From contig NZ_ML058610.1 in NCBI RefSeq assembly GCF_003635165.1, forward strand, positions 167,813 to 231,812: DNA of 64,000 bases, written 5' to 3'. Below are positions 22,407 to 30,645 of the stretch, in pieces. The stretch's first letter is position 1; each line of letters opens with the position of its first letter. This stretch comes from Burkholderia sp. Nafp2/4-1b. Its GTDB lineage: Bacteria; Pseudomonadota; Gammaproteobacteria; Burkholderiales; Burkholderiaceae. The notes beneath the pieces are model-generated. The model was not told where the DNA came from. It made no database searches and saw only the letters and a list, made by a program, of their open reading frames with translations. The position numbers were made by a program, and so were the translations under genes.

Positions 22407-22776
22407 GGGGGCGACCTGGTTTCGACAGGGGTTGTGAAGCGGCTAGGGCATGTCGAGGACCCGTCACCTCGTTAATCAATGGGAAAATCGTAACTGCAAA
22501 CGACGATACGTTCGCACTGGCAGCCTAACGGCCGCCGTCCTCTGCCTAGTTCACTGACGGGCTAGTGTCGCAAGACCGGTAGCAATACCGCCAGAGGTCA
22601 TTTACGTCAGTTAAGCCCTGTCGGCGTCGCGACGCCAGGGTCGAAAACCTAGCGAATCGCCGTAGTGCAGCGTGTTCGTCCGCGTCGCTGCGGTTAAATC
22701 AAATGACTGAACTAAACATGTAGAACTAGTCGTGGAGCGCTTCTGGACGCGGGTTCGATTCCCGCCGCCTCCACCA
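22407..22776 (+). ncRNA. ssrA: Transfer-messenger RNA (tmRNA)
   Basis: A 370-nt RNA that rescues stalled ribosomes. The 5' end GGGGGCG pairs with CGCCTCC before the encoded ACCA end; the tRNA-like 3' part ends with GGTTCGATTCCCGCC. The resume reading frame at 22496-22528 encodes ANDDTFALAA followed by TAA, the tag I associate with Burkholderia. No integrase or duplicated 3' end lies downstream, so the gene has not been used as an island attachment site here. Confidence 0.95.
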
Positions 22777-22796
22777 AATTCCGCGCTTGACGCACG

Positions 22797-22829
22797 AACC
22801 CCGCACGACGGAAGTCTGCGGGGTTTTTT
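22797..22829 (+). terminator. Intrinsic terminator of ssrA
   Basis: A 9-bp stem (22797-22805 with 22817-22825) followed by a run of T to 22829. Confidence 0.88.
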
Positions 22830-23061
22830 GTTGGGCGCGACGCGAGCCATACACGCACCCCTTCCGAAAAAGCGCCCGGCCACAGGCGGCAGGCCGGGCG
22901 GAACGCCGCCGGCTTTCCGGCGACAGGAGGTGACGGATGTTCGGTGTTGCGCGCCCGGCGCTCGACCGGGCCGGACAGTACCGGGCCCGGCGCCGCGACA
23001 GGAGCACGACGCGTCGTCGCCCCTGCCGCCCGGCCTCGCCGGACGCCGGACGCCGCGTAGC

Positions 23062-23415
23062 TTAGCTGCCGCGATACAGCGACTTCATCTCTTCCGCGCT
23101 GGCCGGACGCACGCCGATCGCACGCGAACCCGACGCCGATGCGCCGCGCACTTCGGCGCCGTAGCCGCTCGCATCCGCGCCTCGTTCTTCAGCGAGTGCA
23201 CTGCGCTGCTGCTCTGCAACACGCGCCGTGGCGGCCTGGATGGCCTCCGGATAGTGCGGATCTTCACCGCGGGCGGTGTTGTAACCGGCCTGCTGCAACT
23301 GCACCAGTTCGGCGCGAACCTGTGCGCGGGTGAGCGCCGAGCCCGGCTGGGCGAACGACACGACCGGGGCGACGAGAGCGGCAGCAACGACAACGGCTTG
23401 AACGAGCGACTTCAT
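23062..23415 (-). CDS. Exported DUF4148 protein
   Basis: A 117-residue small periplasmic protein of a family expanded in Burkholderia, function unknown. A signal peptide (residues 1-22, ending SFA) is followed by the DUF4148 hallmark LTRAQVRAELVQLQQAGYNTARGEDPHYPEAIQAA. The C-terminal half is Gly/Ser/Ala-rich (SGYGAEVRGASASGSRAIG). A GGAGG ribosome site lies 9 nt before the ATG. It is an isolated gene. Confidence 0.85.
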   Translation of the reverse strand: MKSLVQAVVVAAALVAPVVSFAQPGSALTRAQVRAELVQLQQAGYNTARGEDPHYPEAIQAATARVAEQQRSALAEERGADASGYGAEVRGASASGSRAIGVRPASAEEMKSLYRGS

Positions 23416-23725
23416 GGTGACCTACCTCCAGATTTGTCTGATTTCGCGGTGAACACCCGTTCATCGCTGACAAACCGAAGTTTATGTAGGCGAGTGCTTA
23501 AGAATAAGACGGGTTTCTGGAAGGCATTCTTCCTGAATCAAGGGTTAACACCTAGGCCACCATTCGGCCGACCCGGCACGCACGTGTGCACCGGACGACG
23601 ACGGCCCATAACGCACGAGCCCCGCACAGCGTCACGCTGTGCGGGGCTCGAAGAAAACCACGCGGTATCGGCGCGGCCCCGGCTGGACATTCGCGCCCGC
23701 AACGACCGGGCGCGTCGGCCACTGT
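23416..23725. other. Intergenic region (310 bp) between two leftward small genes
   Basis: It contains the promoter region of the DUF4148 gene on its left and the long hairpin at 23616-23650. I see no coding sequence in it. Confidence 0.6.
23616..23650. terminator. Perfect long hairpin without a T-tract
   Basis: A 16-bp perfect stem (23616-23631 with 23635-23650) and a 3-nt loop, downstream of the small gene that ends at 23726. There is no T-run on either side; it could act as a terminator-like or mRNA-stabilising hairpin. Confidence 0.5.
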
Positions 23726-23995
23726 TTACTGGGTGTCCATCGGGCACTTCAGATTGCAACCGTTCGGGTCGCCCATATCGCCCTTGCGGCGCAGCGCCGA
23801 TTTCTTGCTGCCCTGGTATTTCTGCGACGGCGTCGATGCCGCAAACGGCATCTGCGGATGCTCGTTCAGGCGGAACTGTTCGCTCAGGATCCCGCCGGGC
23901 ACGCCAGGAGAATTCTGTGCAAACGCCAACGGCGCAACAGCGATCAGAAGCCCCGCGGTCAACGCTGCCGCGGAGAGGGGAACGGAAAGTTTCAT
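23726..23995 (-). CDS. Small exported protein of unknown function
   Basis: An 89-residue protein I do not recognise. Residues 1-26 make a clear signal peptide (MKLSVPLSAAALTAGLLIAVAPLAFA). The mature 63 residues are polar, with a short basic stretch (KKSALRRKGD) and a C-terminal pair of cysteines (NGCNLKCPMD) that could form a disulfide or bind a metal. It starts at ATG 23995. It is a candidate real gene because the signal peptide, stop and downstream hairpin agree; longer overlapping frames lack this structure. Confidence 0.65.
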   Translation of the reverse strand: MKLSVPLSAAALTAGLLIAVAPLAFAQNSPGVPGGILSEQFRLNEHPQMPFAASTPSQKYQGSKKSALRRKGDMGDPNGCNLKCPMDTQ

Positions 23996-24096
23996 GGCGG
24001 GATGACGCCTGAACGGCGTGCTTGTTGGAACGTTGATCAAGCGGCAAGCGTAGCGCAAATCCCCCACCGCTGCATCGCGGTTCGCACGCGCCCGCG

Positions 24097-25203
24097 TTAC
24101 CGCGCGTTGCTGTCCGCCGCACCCGCCGCGTCGGTGCCGGCGAGCCCCGCCGCGATGCCGGTCAGCGTTCCGCACGCGGCCGGATCGTAGCCATCGAGAT
24201 GCGCGACGCGCTCGATGAAGTGTGCGTCGCGCAGCAAGGCCAGCACGCCGGCGAGCGGCCGCGAATCGAGCTGCGCGCGTTCGCACGCGAAGTAATAGTC
24301 CTCGTCGACGACCGGGATGAAATCGAGCCCGAAATGACGCGCGGCCGGCTCGACGCCGAAGCCGAGATCGGCCATCCCGCTCGCGACGAACGCGGCGATC
24401 GCGGAGTGGGTGAGTTCGGCCGACGCGTAGCCGTCGATACGCTCGGGATCGATGCCGATCGCGCGCAACGCGAGATCGAGCAGCATCCGCGTGCCCGACC
24501 CCGGCTGCCGGTTGACGAAGCGAATGTCGTTGCGGGCGAGATCGGCTAGCCCACGGACCTGCTTCGGGTTGCCGCGCGGCACGAACAGCCCCTGCTGGCG
24601 ACGCGTCAGATGAATCAGCACGTGACGCGTATCGTCGAGCCACGGCCGGTAGATCTGTGCGCACTGCTCGCGGAATGCGCCGCGCGGCAGATGGAAGCCG
24701 GCCAGTTCACATTCGCCGCGGGCAAGCGCCCGCACGGCCTCGACGCTTTCCCGATATTTGATGTCGACCGCGGCCTGCGCATCGACGAGCGCGGACACGA
24801 GCGCCGCGACCGCATAGCCGTGCGACGCATGGATGCGCACGGCGCCATCGCGCTGCGCGAGCCGCCGGTTCAGGTCGCTCGCCACCTCGGCCGCGAGCGC
24901 GCGCAGGTTTCCGTCGAGACGGCTGCGCGCGAGGCGCTGCGCGTCGACCACGGCCTGCCCGAGTTCGGACAGCGTCGAGCCCTTGCCGCGCGCGGTCTCG
25001 ATCAATTCGCCGCCGACGCACGCCTCCAGCGCGCGCAGCATGCCCCACGCGTGCCGATACGACAGCCCCTTTGCCTGCGCAGCCTGCGCGATGCTGCCCG
25101 TATCGGCCACGAGCTCCAGCAATGGCGCGACATCCGACAGGCTCGCGGTGCGGCCCTCCGTGTCGCGTACGGTCAGATACGCGTCGCATTCGATCCGAAT
25201 CAA
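24097..25203 (-). CDS. fdsR: ModE-type HTH regulator with a substrate-binding-like domain (FdsR-type)
   Basis: A 368-residue transcription factor. Residues 1-95 form the ModE N-terminal winged helix (LVADTGSIAQAAQAKGLSYRHAWGMLRALE); residues about 120-345 resemble a periplasmic binding protein fold of the PBP-like family (RGNPKQVRGLADL, NRQPGSGTRMLLD). It is divergent from fdsG, 131 bp apart, as for FdsR of Cupriavidus. The start is a TTG at 25203, supported by GGAG 7 nt upstream; no early in-frame ATG exists. An ATGCACTCCGA motif overlaps the start region and recurs before fdsG, suggesting autoregulation. The ligand is unknown. Confidence 0.82.
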   Translation of the reverse strand: MIRIECDAYLTVRDTEGRTASLSDVAPLLELVADTGSIAQAAQAKGLSYRHAWGMLRALEACVGGELIETARGKGSTLSELGQAVVDAQRLARSRLDGNLRALAAEVASDLNRRLAQRDGAVRIHASHGYAVAALVSALVDAQAAVDIKYRESVEAVRALARGECELAGFHLPRGAFREQCAQIYRPWLDDTRHVLIHLTRRQQGLFVPRGNPKQVRGLADLARNDIRFVNRQPGSGTRMLLDLALRAIGIDPERIDGYASAELTHSAIAAFVASGMADLGFGVEPAARHFGLDFIPVVDEDYYFACERAQLDSRPLAGVLALLRDAHFIERVAHLDGYDPAACGTLTGIAAGLAGTDAAGAADSNAR

Positions 25204-25290
25204 TTATGCACTCCGACTTCCTATTGCGACGGCGCAATCTTCCGCTTATCGTTGGGCAAAATCAATCAGAACGAAGTCCCGCTGCGCACT

Positions 25291-25311
25291 ATATGCATTC
25301 CGAGCGCATAT
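25291..25311. promoter_or_regulatory. Inverted repeat in the fds promoter region (candidate operator)
   Basis: ATATGC (25291-25296), a 9-nt spacer and GCATAT (25306-25311), 24 bp before the fdsG start. The left arm with its spacer (ATGCATTCCGA) recurs with one change at 25206-25216. Confidence 0.45.
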
Positions 25312-25334
25312 GAGACTTTGGAGGAGCATAACCG

Positions 25335-25835
25335 ATGTCCCCGAATTCCCCAGCGCCCGACGCGCTCGTCGAGCGCCATGCGCGCGCCGGCCGCTCGTTG
25401 GTCGCGATCCTGCATGCGATCCAGGACGACGCGGGCTACGTGCCGGCCGGCTGCGTCGCGCCGCTCGCGAAGGCACTGAACCTGTCGCGCGCGGAAGTGC
25501 ACGGCGTGCTCACCTACTATCACCACTTCCGCACCGCGCCGCCCGCGCGCGTGACGATCCAGATGTGCCGCGCCGAGGCGTGCCGCAGCATGGGCTGCGA
25601 AACGCTCGCCGCGCACGCGGAAGCGCGCACGGGTTGCCGGTTCGACGCGGCGCACGGCGACGGTGCCGACGCGCACGCGCCGGGCGACGTCGCGCTCGAA
25701 TCCGTCTACTGCCTGGGACTGTGCGCGCAATCGCCTTCGATGACGGTCAACGGCGTGCTGCACGCAAAGGTCACGCCGGAGAAATTCGACGCGCTGCTCG
25801 CCGACGCGGCCGCCCACGCCCCGGAGGCCGCATGA
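25335..25835 (+). CDS. fdsG: NAD-dependent formate dehydrogenase gamma subunit (NuoE-like)
   Basis: A 166-residue thioredoxin-fold [2Fe-2S] protein of the diaphorase part of soluble formate dehydrogenase. The cluster ligands are in CRAEACRSMGC (first pair) and YCLGLCAQSP (second pair). EVHGVLTYYHHFRT is the NuoE-family block. A GGAGGAG ribosome site lies a few bases before the ATG. It is the first gene of fdsGBAD and overlaps fdsB by four bases (ATGA), implying translational coupling. Confidence 0.95.
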   Translation: MSPNSPAPDALVERHARAGRSLVAILHAIQDDAGYVPAGCVAPLAKALNLSRAEVHGVLTYYHHFRTAPPARVTIQMCRAEACRSMGCETLAAHAEARTGCRFDAAHGDGADAHAPGDVALESVYCLGLCAQSPSMTVNGVLHAKVTPEKFDALLADAAAHAPEAA

Positions 25836-27409
25836 CGACCCGCATTTACGTTCCGCGCGATTCGTCCGCGCTGGCGCTCGGCGCCGACGCCCTCGCCGCC
25901 GCGATCGTCGCGGAAGCCGAGCGGCGCGGCGCCGACATCGAACTGATCCGCAACGGCTCCCGCGGGCTGCTGTGGCTCGAGCCGCTCGTCGAGGTCGGCA
26001 CGGCCGCCGGACGCGTCGGCTACGCGAACCTGTCGGCCGCCGACGTGCCGGCCCTCTTCGATGCGAACTGGCTCGACGGCGGCACGCATCCGAGCGGCGT
26101 CGGCTTGGTCGATGCCGTGCCCTATCTCGCACGCCAGCAGCGACTCACGTTCGCACGCATCGGCCTGACCGATCCGCTGTCGATCGACGACTACCTGAAG
26201 CACGACGGCCTCGCCGGCCTGAAGAACGCACTCGCGCTCGACGGCGACGCCGCGTGCGAGACGCTGATCGAATCAGGGCTGCGCGGCCGCGGCGGCGCGG
26301 CCTTCCCGGCCGGCATCAAGTGGCGCACCGTGCGGCAGGCCAGCGCAGCGCAAAAGTACATCGTCTGCAACGCGGACGAAGGCGATTCGGGCACGTTCTC
26401 CGATCGCCTGATCATGGAAAGCGACCCGTACTGCCTGATCGAAGGGATGATCATCGCTGGCATCGCGACGGGCGCGACGCTCGGCTACATCTACGTGCGC
26501 AGCGAATATCCGCACGCGATCGCCGCGCTCGAAACCGCGATCGAGCGCGCCCGCGACGCCGGCTGGCTCGGCGAGCACGTGCTCGGCTCCGCGCATGCGT
26601 TCGACCTGCACGTCGCGAAGGGCGCCGGTTCTTACGTGTGCGGCGAGGAAACGGCACTGCTCGAATCGCTCGAAGGCAAGCGCGGCGTGGTGCGCGCAAA
26701 GCCGCCGCTGCCGGCGCTGGCCGGCCTGTTCGGCCAGCCGACCGTGATCAACAACGTGATCACGCTCGCGACCGCGCCGGTGATCTTCGCGCGCGGCGCC
26801 GCGTTCTATCGCGACTACGGGATGGGCCGCTCGCGCGGCACGCTGCCGTTCCAGCTCGCGGGCAACATTCGCCATGGCGGCCTCGTCGAGCTCGCGTTCG
26901 GCGTCACGCTGCGCGAGCTGATGTTCGACTTCGGCGGCGGCACCGCAAGCGGCCGGCCGGCGCGCGCAGCCCAGGTGGGCGGCCCGCTCGGCACGTACCT
27001 GCCCGAACACCAGTGGGACGTGCCGCTCGATTACGAGGCGTACACGGCCATCGGCGCGGTCGTTGGTCACGGCGGCATCGTGCTGCACGACGACACGTCG
27101 AATCTGGCAGAACTCGCCGAATACGCGATGAAGTTCTGCGCGATCGAATCGTGCGGCAAGTGCACGCCGTGCCGGATCGGCTCGACGCGCGGCGTCGAGA
27201 CGATCGCACGGATTCGCGAAGGCGATACGTCGGAGCGGCAGATCACGCTGCTGCGCGACCTGTGCGACACGATGCTCGCAGGCTCGCTGTGCGCGATGGG
27301 CGGGATGACGCCGTATCCGGTGCTGTCCGCGCTCGACCATTTCCCCGAAGATTTCGGGCTCGCCGCCGGCAAGCAAGCCGCGTCGGGTCCGGTCAAGGCT
27401 GCGGCCTGA
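25832..27409 (+). CDS. fdsB: NAD-dependent formate dehydrogenase beta subunit (NuoF-like)
   Basis: A 525-residue flavoprotein that passes electrons to NAD+. An N-terminal thioredoxin-like segment (residues 1-90) is followed by the NADH/FMN domain (GLRGRGGAAFPAGIKW; CNADEGDSGTFSDR) and the N3-type [4Fe-4S] site ESCGKCTPCRIG with Cys 441, 444, 447 and Cys 487. The fusion of a NuoE-like N-terminus with NuoF is typical of FdsB/HoxF. It is 17 bp from fdsA. Confidence 0.95.
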   Translation: MTTRIYVPRDSSALALGADALAAAIVAEAERRGADIELIRNGSRGLLWLEPLVEVGTAAGRVGYANLSAADVPALFDANWLDGGTHPSGVGLVDAVPYLARQQRLTFARIGLTDPLSIDDYLKHDGLAGLKNALALDGDAACETLIESGLRGRGGAAFPAGIKWRTVRQASAAQKYIVCNADEGDSGTFSDRLIMESDPYCLIEGMIIAGIATGATLGYIYVRSEYPHAIAALETAIERARDAGWLGEHVLGSAHAFDLHVAKGAGSYVCGEETALLESLEGKRGVVRAKPPLPALAGLFGQPTVINNVITLATAPVIFARGAAFYRDYGMGRSRGTLPFQLAGNIRHGGLVELAFGVTLRELMFDFGGGTASGRPARAAQVGGPLGTYLPEHQWDVPLDYEAYTAIGAVVGHGGIVLHDDTSNLAELAEYAMKFCAIESCGKCTPCRIGSTRGVETIARIREGDTSERQITLLRDLCDTMLAGSLCAMGGMTPYPVLSALDHFPEDFGLAAGKQAASGPVKAAA

Positions 27410-27426
27410 CCCAGAAGGAGCCCTGC

Positions 27427-30378
27427 ATGTCCCTCGACACGAACAACGTCCGCCAAGGCGGCTGCGGCTCGGGCCAATGCGCGTGCAAGAGCGCCGCCCA
27501 GGCGCGCGCACGCGATCCGTTCGACGATACCGACTACGGCACGCCGCAACGGCATGCCGATACCGACGTCACGCTCGAAATCGACGGCCAGCCGGTCACG
27601 GTGCCGGCCGGCACGTCGGTGATGCGCGCCGCGATCGAAGCCGGCGTCAACGTGCCCAAGCTCTGCGCGACCGATTCGCTCGAACCGTTCGGTTCGTGCC
27701 GTCTGTGCCTCGTTGAAATCGAAGGCCGGCGCGGCTATCCGGCATCGTGCACGACGCCCGCCGAAGCCGGGATGAAGGTGCGCACGCAGTCGGACCGGCT
27801 GCAGTCGCTGCGCCGCAACGTGATGGAGCTGTACATCTCCGACCATCCGCTCGACTGCCTCACCTGCCCCGCCAACGGCGACTGTGAGTTGCAGGACATG
27901 GCGGGCGTGGTCGGGCTGCGCGAAGTGCGTTACGGCTTCGACGGCGCGAATCACCTGCGCGATCAGAAAGATGAATCGAATCCGTACTTCACGTACGACC
28001 CGTCGAAGTGCATCGTCTGCAACCGCTGCGTGCGCGCGTGCGAGGAAACCCAGGGCACGTTCGCGCTGACGATCGCCGCGCGCGGCTTCGAATCGCGCGT
28101 CGCCGCCGGCGAGAGCGAATCGTTCATGGCGTCGGAATGCGTATCGTGCGGCGCGTGCGTCGCCGCGTGCCCGACCGCCACGCTGCAGGAAAAGACCGTC
28201 GTCCAGCTCGGCCAGGCCGAGCACTCGGTCGTCACGACCTGCGCATACTGCGGCGTCGGCTGCTCGTTCAAGGCCGAGATGAAGGGCACGCAGGTGGTGC
28301 GGATGACGCCGCACAAGAACGGCCTCGCGAACGAAGGCCACGCATGCGTGAAGGGACGCTTCGCGTGGGGCTACGCAACGCACAAGGACCGCATCACGAA
28401 GCCGATGATCCGCGAGAAGATCACCGACCCGTGGCGCGAAGTCAGCTGGGAAGAGGCGCTCACCTACGCGGCGACGCAATTCCGCAAGCTGCAGCAGAAG
28501 TACGGCCGCGATTCGATCGGCGGCATCACATCGTCGCGCTGCACGAACGAGGAAACCTACCTCGTGCAGAAGCTCGTGCGCGCCGCCTTCGGCAACAACA
28601 ACGTCGACACCTGCGCACGCGTGTGCCATTCGCCGACCGGCTATGGCCTGAAGACGACGCTCGGCGAATCGGCCGGCACGCAGACCTTCGCGTCGGTCGA
28701 CCACGCCGACGTGATCATCGTGATGGGCGCGAACCCGACCGACGGCCATCCGGTGTTCGGCTCGCGCCTGAAGCGGCGCATCCGCGCCGGCGCGAAGCTG
28801 ATCGTGATCGATCCGCGCCGCATCGACGTGGTCGACGGCCCGCACGTGAAGGCCACGCATCACCTGCAGCTGCGTCCCGGCACCAACGTCGCGATGGTCA
28901 ACGCGCTCGCGCACGTGATCGTCACCGAAGGGCTCGTGGCCGACGCGTTCGTCGCCGAACGCTGCGAAACGCGCGCATTCGAGCAGTGGCGCGACTTCGT
29001 GTCGCGCGCCGAGAACTCGCCGGAAGCGACTGCGGACGTGACGGGCGTCCCGGCCGCGCTGGTGCGCGAAGCCGCGCGCCTCTACGCGACGGGCGGCAAC
29101 GCCGCGATCTACTACGGCCTCGGCGTGACCGAGCACGCGCAAGGCTCGACGACGGTGATGGGCATCGCGAACCTCGCGATGGCGACCGGCAACATCGGCC
29201 GCGAAGGCGTCGGCGTCAATCCGCTGCGCGGCCAGAACAACGTGCAGGGCTCGTGCGACATGGGTTCGTTCCCGCACGAGCTGCCGGGCTATCGCCATAT
29301 CAGTGATGAAGCCGTACGCACGCTGTTCGAGCAGGCATGGTCGGCGACGCTTCAGCCGGAACCGGGGCTGCGCATCCCGAACATGTTCGACGCGGCGCTC
29401 GACGGCAGCTTCAAGGGCCTCTACTGCCAGGGCGAGGACATCGTCCAGTCGGATCCGAACACGCAGCACGTCGCCGCCGCGCTGTCGTCGATGGAATGCA
29501 TCGTCGTGCAGGACATCTTCCTGAACGAGACCGCGAAGTACGCGCACGTGCTGCTGCCGGGCTCGACGTTCCTCGAGAAGGACGGCACGTTCACGAACGC
29601 GGAGCGCCGCATCTCGCGCGTGCGCAAGGTGATGCCGCCGCTCGCGGGCTACGCGGACTGGGAAGTGACGCTGCTGCTGTCGCAGGCACTCGGCTACGAG
29701 ATGCACTACACGCATCCGTCGGAAATCATGGACGAGATCGCGCGGCTCACGCCGACCTTCTCGGGCGTGTCATACGAGAAGCTCGACGCACTCGGCAGCA
29801 TCCAGTGGCCGTGCAACGAGCAGGCTCCGGACGGCACGCCGACGATGCACATCGACGGGTTCGTGCGCGGCAAGGGCCGCTTCGTGATCACGCAGTTCAT
29901 TCCGACGCCGGAGAAGGTCACGCAGCGCTATCCGCTGATCCTGACGACGGGCCGTATCCTGTCGCAATACAACGTCGGTGCGCAGACCCGCCGGACCGAG
30001 AACGTGCGGTGGCACGAAGAGGACCGCCTCGAGATCCATCCGCACGACGCGGAGGATCGCGGGATCCGCACCGGCGACTGGGTCGGCATCGAATCGCGGG
30101 CGGGCCAGACGGTGCTGCGCGCGCTCGTGTCCGACCGCATGCAGCCGGGCGTCGTGTACACGACGTTCCACTTCCCCGAATCGGGCGCGAACGTGATCAC
30201 GACGGAAAGCTCGGACTGGGCGACGAACTGCCCGGAATACAAGGTGACGGCCGTGCAGGTGCTGCCGGTTGCGCAACCGTCCGACTGGCAACAAGCGTAT
30301 GCGCGCTTCAACTCGGAGCAGCTCGACCTGCTCGAGCGCCGCGCCGCCGCGCCGGCCGCCGTGACGACGGGCAAGTGA
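27427..30378 (+). CDS. fdsA: NAD-dependent formate dehydrogenase alpha subunit (molybdenum catalytic subunit)
   Basis: A 983-residue catalytic subunit oxidising formate to CO2 at a Mo-bis-MGD centre. The N-terminus is Cys-rich (GGCGSGQCACK); residues 45-120 hold a [2Fe-2S] ferredoxin (CATDSLEPFGSCRLC); CPANGDCELQ is the His/Cys-ligated cluster; CIVCNRCVRAC and CVSCGACVAACP are two [4Fe-4S] sites; CAYCGVGCSF starts the molybdopterin domain. The Mo ligand is Cys400 next to His401 (ARVCH), a Cys rather than selenocysteine enzyme. GGAG precedes the ATG. Confidence 0.96.
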   Translation: MSLDTNNVRQGGCGSGQCACKSAAQARARDPFDDTDYGTPQRHADTDVTLEIDGQPVTVPAGTSVMRAAIEAGVNVPKLCATDSLEPFGSCRLCLVEIEGRRGYPASCTTPAEAGMKVRTQSDRLQSLRRNVMELYISDHPLDCLTCPANGDCELQDMAGVVGLREVRYGFDGANHLRDQKDESNPYFTYDPSKCIVCNRCVRACEETQGTFALTIAARGFESRVAAGESESFMASECVSCGACVAACPTATLQEKTVVQLGQAEHSVVTTCAYCGVGCSFKAEMKGTQVVRMTPHKNGLANEGHACVKGRFAWGYATHKDRITKPMIREKITDPWREVSWEEALTYAATQFRKLQQKYGRDSIGGITSSRCTNEETYLVQKLVRAAFGNNNVDTCARVCHSPTGYGLKTTLGESAGTQTFASVDHADVIIVMGANPTDGHPVFGSRLKRRIRAGAKLIVIDPRRIDVVDGPHVKATHHLQLRPGTNVAMVNALAHVIVTEGLVADAFVAERCETRAFEQWRDFVSRAENSPEATADVTGVPAALVREAARLYATGGNAAIYYGLGVTEHAQGSTTVMGIANLAMATGNIGREGVGVNPLRGQNNVQGSCDMGSFPHELPGYRHISDEAVRTLFEQAWSATLQPEPGLRIPNMFDAALDGSFKGLYCQGEDIVQSDPNTQHVAAALSSMECIVVQDIFLNETAKYAHVLLPGSTFLEKDGTFTNAERRISRVRKVMPPLAGYADWEVTLLLSQALGYEMHYTHPSEIMDEIARLTPTFSGVSYEKLDALGSIQWPCNEQAPDGTPTMHIDGFVRGKGRFVITQFIPTPEKVTQRYPLILTTGRILSQYNVGAQTRRTENVRWHEEDRLEIHPHDAEDRGIRTGDWVGIESRAGQTVLRALVSDRMQPGVVYTTFHFPESGANVITTESSDWATNCPEYKVTAVQVLPVAQPSDWQQAYARFNSEQLDLLERRAAAPAAVTTGK

Positions 30379-30385
30379 GGACGCG

Positions 30386-30637
30386 ATGGACCACGGACAC
30401 CTGATCGACATGGCCAACCAGATCGGCGCATTCTTCGAATCGATGCCTGATCGCGAAGAAGCACTGACCGGCATCGCCGAGCACATCCGGCGCTTCTGGG
30501 AGCCGCGGATGCGCCGCGCGTTGCTCGCCGCGCTCGACGACCCGTCGAGCGAAGCCGGGCAACGCGCGACACCGATCGTGCGCGACGCGATCGCCGCGCA
30601 TCGGGCTTCGCTCGTGCCGGCCCCGGCCCCGACCTGA
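30386..30637 (+). CDS. fdsD: NAD-dependent formate dehydrogenase delta subunit
   Basis: An 83-residue small subunit (DUF3/FdsD family). LIDMANQIGAFFESMPDREEALTGIAEHIRRFWEPRMR is the family core. It starts 7 bp after fdsA with GAGGA overlapping the fdsA stop. In many fds operons an fdhD-like sulfurtransferase gene (fdsC) sits between fdsA and fdsD; here it is absent. It ends 8 bp from the convergent monooxygenase gene. Confidence 0.92.
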   Translation: MDHGHLIDMANQIGAFFESMPDREEALTGIAEHIRRFWEPRMRRALLAALDDPSSEAGQRATPIVRDAIAAHRASLVPAPAPT

Positions 30638-30645
30638 ATGCCCCG

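Noticed and set aside
22611..22883. Minus-strand frame with GGGGNRTRVQKRSTTSSTCL
   Set aside because: Antisense translation of tmRNA, a common false protein.
27067..29715. 882-residue minus-strand frame opposite fdsB/fdsA
   Set aside because: Antisense shadow of conserved genes.
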